Source: Burkholderiaceae bacterium
GTDB taxonomy: Bacteria > Pseudomonadota > Gammaproteobacteria > Burkholderiales > Burkholderiaceae_C
NCBI GenBank assembly: GCA_030695205.1
Contig: JAUYTN010000021.1
Span: 1 to 64,000, forward strand
Length of the DNA: 64,000 nt
Reading direction: 5' to 3'
The notes under the pieces were generated by a model. That model saw only the letters and a list, made by a program, of their open reading frames with translations. It had not been told where the DNA came from and did not search any database. Shown piece by piece: positions 62,935 through 64,000 of the stretch. Position 1 is the stretch's first letter. Every line of letters begins with the position of its first letter. The position numbers and the translations under genes are program-made.

Positions 62935-64000
62935 TCACTGGCAGTGGAAGCTGCCGGCTGACTCGATGTCGCCCGTGCCCTTGAAGCGAGCCACCTTGGG
63001 GTAGGCGCACAGCGGGCGGGTCCGTGTGGCCGACCAACTGGCGGGCAGCTCGGCATTGACGCCTCCTGCATTGCCAGCGCCACGGGCAGCGGCCAGGATG
63101 CTGTCGGGCGCTTCGCCCTTTTCCACCCAGTTGACCAGTGCCGTCAATGCATCGAACTGGTCGGTGGCCGGGCCGCCTCTGCTGTGGCCCATGCCGGGGA
63201 CGCGGAAGAACCGGGTGAACTCGGCTGCATTGCCGCCGTAGCGTGCGTTCAGGCTCTGGTACCAGTTGGTGGTGTCGTCCACTGAGAACACGGGGTCTGA
63301 GCTGCCATGGATGACCAGTAACTTGCCCCCCTTGTTGCGCACCCCATCCAGCTGTGTGGGGTTGGGTGGGGTCATGAACGACATGGCGCTTTCGGTGTAG
63401 ATGCCGCTGGTCGCGAAAATTTTGGGGGCGTCCGTGTCAAAGTTGAAATTCAGCGCATAGCCCAATGTGTTGGACAGAATGCTGGTGCTTTCTGGTGGTG
63501 ACGAAAAAATGAAAGCCACGGCCACGGGGTCCCGCGCTGCCCCCACGGCATTGCGGAATTTCCAGTCAGCCCATCCCGTCTGGCTGATGCCTGGGTCGTA
63601 GGACCAGCGGGCGTACAGGGCATCCCCTTTGGTGTTGCGTGCGCCGGCGTACACGTTGCCGATGGCTGTTTTTTGCGCGGGCGTGAGGCAAGAGCCATTG
63701 CGATCGCCCGTGCAGGTGGGGACGTCGCGCGCAAGGTCAAACGCCGATTGACAGGCGTCCATATCTTGAACAAGCCCATCCGAAGCACCGTCCAGTGCGT
63801 CGCATTTGGTGAGGATGGCATTGGCGATCAGTTTGCGCTCAGCTTGCGGCAGCGCGGTTTCCAGGTTGGCTGGGTCGGTGGCCACCTTGGCCCACTGTTG
63901 CGCACCATAGAGCTGGGCGACCGCGGCCTTGGGCAGATTGAAGCCGGGAGCGATGGCCAAGAATCCATCGTATTCGGACGCGTAGCGGGATGCGGCGACC
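62935..64000 (-). CDS. Tannase/feruloyl esterase family protein, C-terminal part (cut by window edge)
   Basis: At least 354 residues of a tannase/feruloyl-esterase serine hydrolase; the start, including the nucleophile region, lies beyond base 64000. Visible are SRYASEYDGFLAIAPGFNL (typical near the nucleophile elbow), catalytic Asp region GGKLLVIHGSSDPVFS, and catalytic His in FFRVPGMGHSRGG. Paired Cys (CDALDG/CQSAFD and CTGD/CLTP) suggest disulfides and secretion. Such enzymes cleave ester bonds in plant phenolics. The TTG at 63960 is internal, since the frame continues upstream to the edge. Confidence 0.88.
   Translation of the reverse strand, partial: VAASRYASEYDGFLAIAPGFNLPKAAVAQLYGAQQWAKVATDPANLETALPQAERKLIANAILTKCDALDGASDGLVQDMDACQSAFDLARDVPTCTGDRNGSCLTPAQKTAIGNVYAGARNTKGDALYARWSYDPGISQTGWADWKFRNAVGAARDPVAVAFIFSSPPESTSILSNTLGYALNFNFDTDAPKIFATSGIYTESAMSFMTPPNPTQLDGVRNKGGKLLVIHGSSDPVFSVDDTTNWYQSLNARYGGNAAEFTRFFRVPGMGHSRGGPATDQFDALTALVNWVEKGEAPDSILAAARGAGNAGGVNAELPASWSATRTRPLCAYPKVARFKGTGDIESAGSFHCQ

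Overview
The window is a GC-rich chromosomal segment from a betaproteobacterium, most likely family Comamonadaceae (Burkholderiales). The evidence is the gene order tuf / tRNA-Trp / secE / nusG / rplKAJL / rpoBC, the divergent gatCAB versus mreBCD-mrdA arrangement, the protein sequences, and a small AT-rich dispersed repeat of a style I associate with this family. Genus cannot be fixed by reading alone; a Rhodoferax- or Hydrogenophaga-like organism is a guess. I see no rRNA, CRISPR array, transposase, prophage or plasmid function. The only tRNA is tRNA-Trp.

Layout. 1-12.4 kb: transcription/translation core (end of tuf, tRNA-Trp, secE, nusG, rplK, rplA, rplJ, rplL, rpoB, rpoC) with leader and attenuator hairpins and a strong terminator. 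12.4-15.6 kb: a glutathione peroxidase gene broken by an in-frame TGA, lplT, and divergent alr. 15.7-20.5 kb: an RND efflux operon (adaptor, pump, DUF2892 membrane protein) behind a promoter carrying a CsoR-like palindrome. 20.6-26.4 kb: a TDT/SLAC1 transporter, a GMC oxidoreductase, an ammonium transporter with a small partner gene, and a TauE/SafE permease preceded by a possible structured RNA. 26.4-34.7 kb: cell-shape genes mreBCD-mrdA on the minus strand, divergent from gatCAB. 34.7-43.1 kb: pyrE, exonuclease III, a lipoprotein, an MBL hydrolase, an M48 protease, an AmpG-like permease, and a two-component system. 43.4-52.9 kb: a CopD-like protein and an LPS/polysaccharide region (GT25, two GT4, O-antigen ligase, CHCC zinc finger, ilvE, heptosyltransferase, DUF4254, manC). 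52.9-64 kb: radA, a J-domain protein, an EamA transporter, a truncated ABM-family remnant, GNAT, HIT, a CadR/PbrR-CDF metal-resistance pair, thioredoxin, ABC-F, a DHA2 MFS pump, DUF3297 and the C-terminal part of a tannase/feruloyl esterase.

The most interesting signal is not a gene. Six AT-rich elements (about 50 bp) share the exact architecture CGCTTG-N13-GTTWGCTA. Four sit directly behind stop codons, one lies between divergent genes, and one is inserted in frame inside gatA. A second, unrelated palindromic element (three stacked inverted repeats, 69 bp) is inserted in frame inside radA. One AT-rich copy supplies the stop codon and last residues of the AmpG-like protein. Together these suggest small mobile or amplifying palindromes that can be tolerated as protein sequence, comparable in idea to the Rickettsia palindromic elements.

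Other points worth attention: the TGA in the peroxidase gene, the ABM fragment whose stop overlaps the next start (ATGA), a CsoR-type operator on an RND-DUF2892 operon whose regulator is not in the window, and two intergenic regions with serial hairpins ending in U-tract terminators (possible small RNAs).
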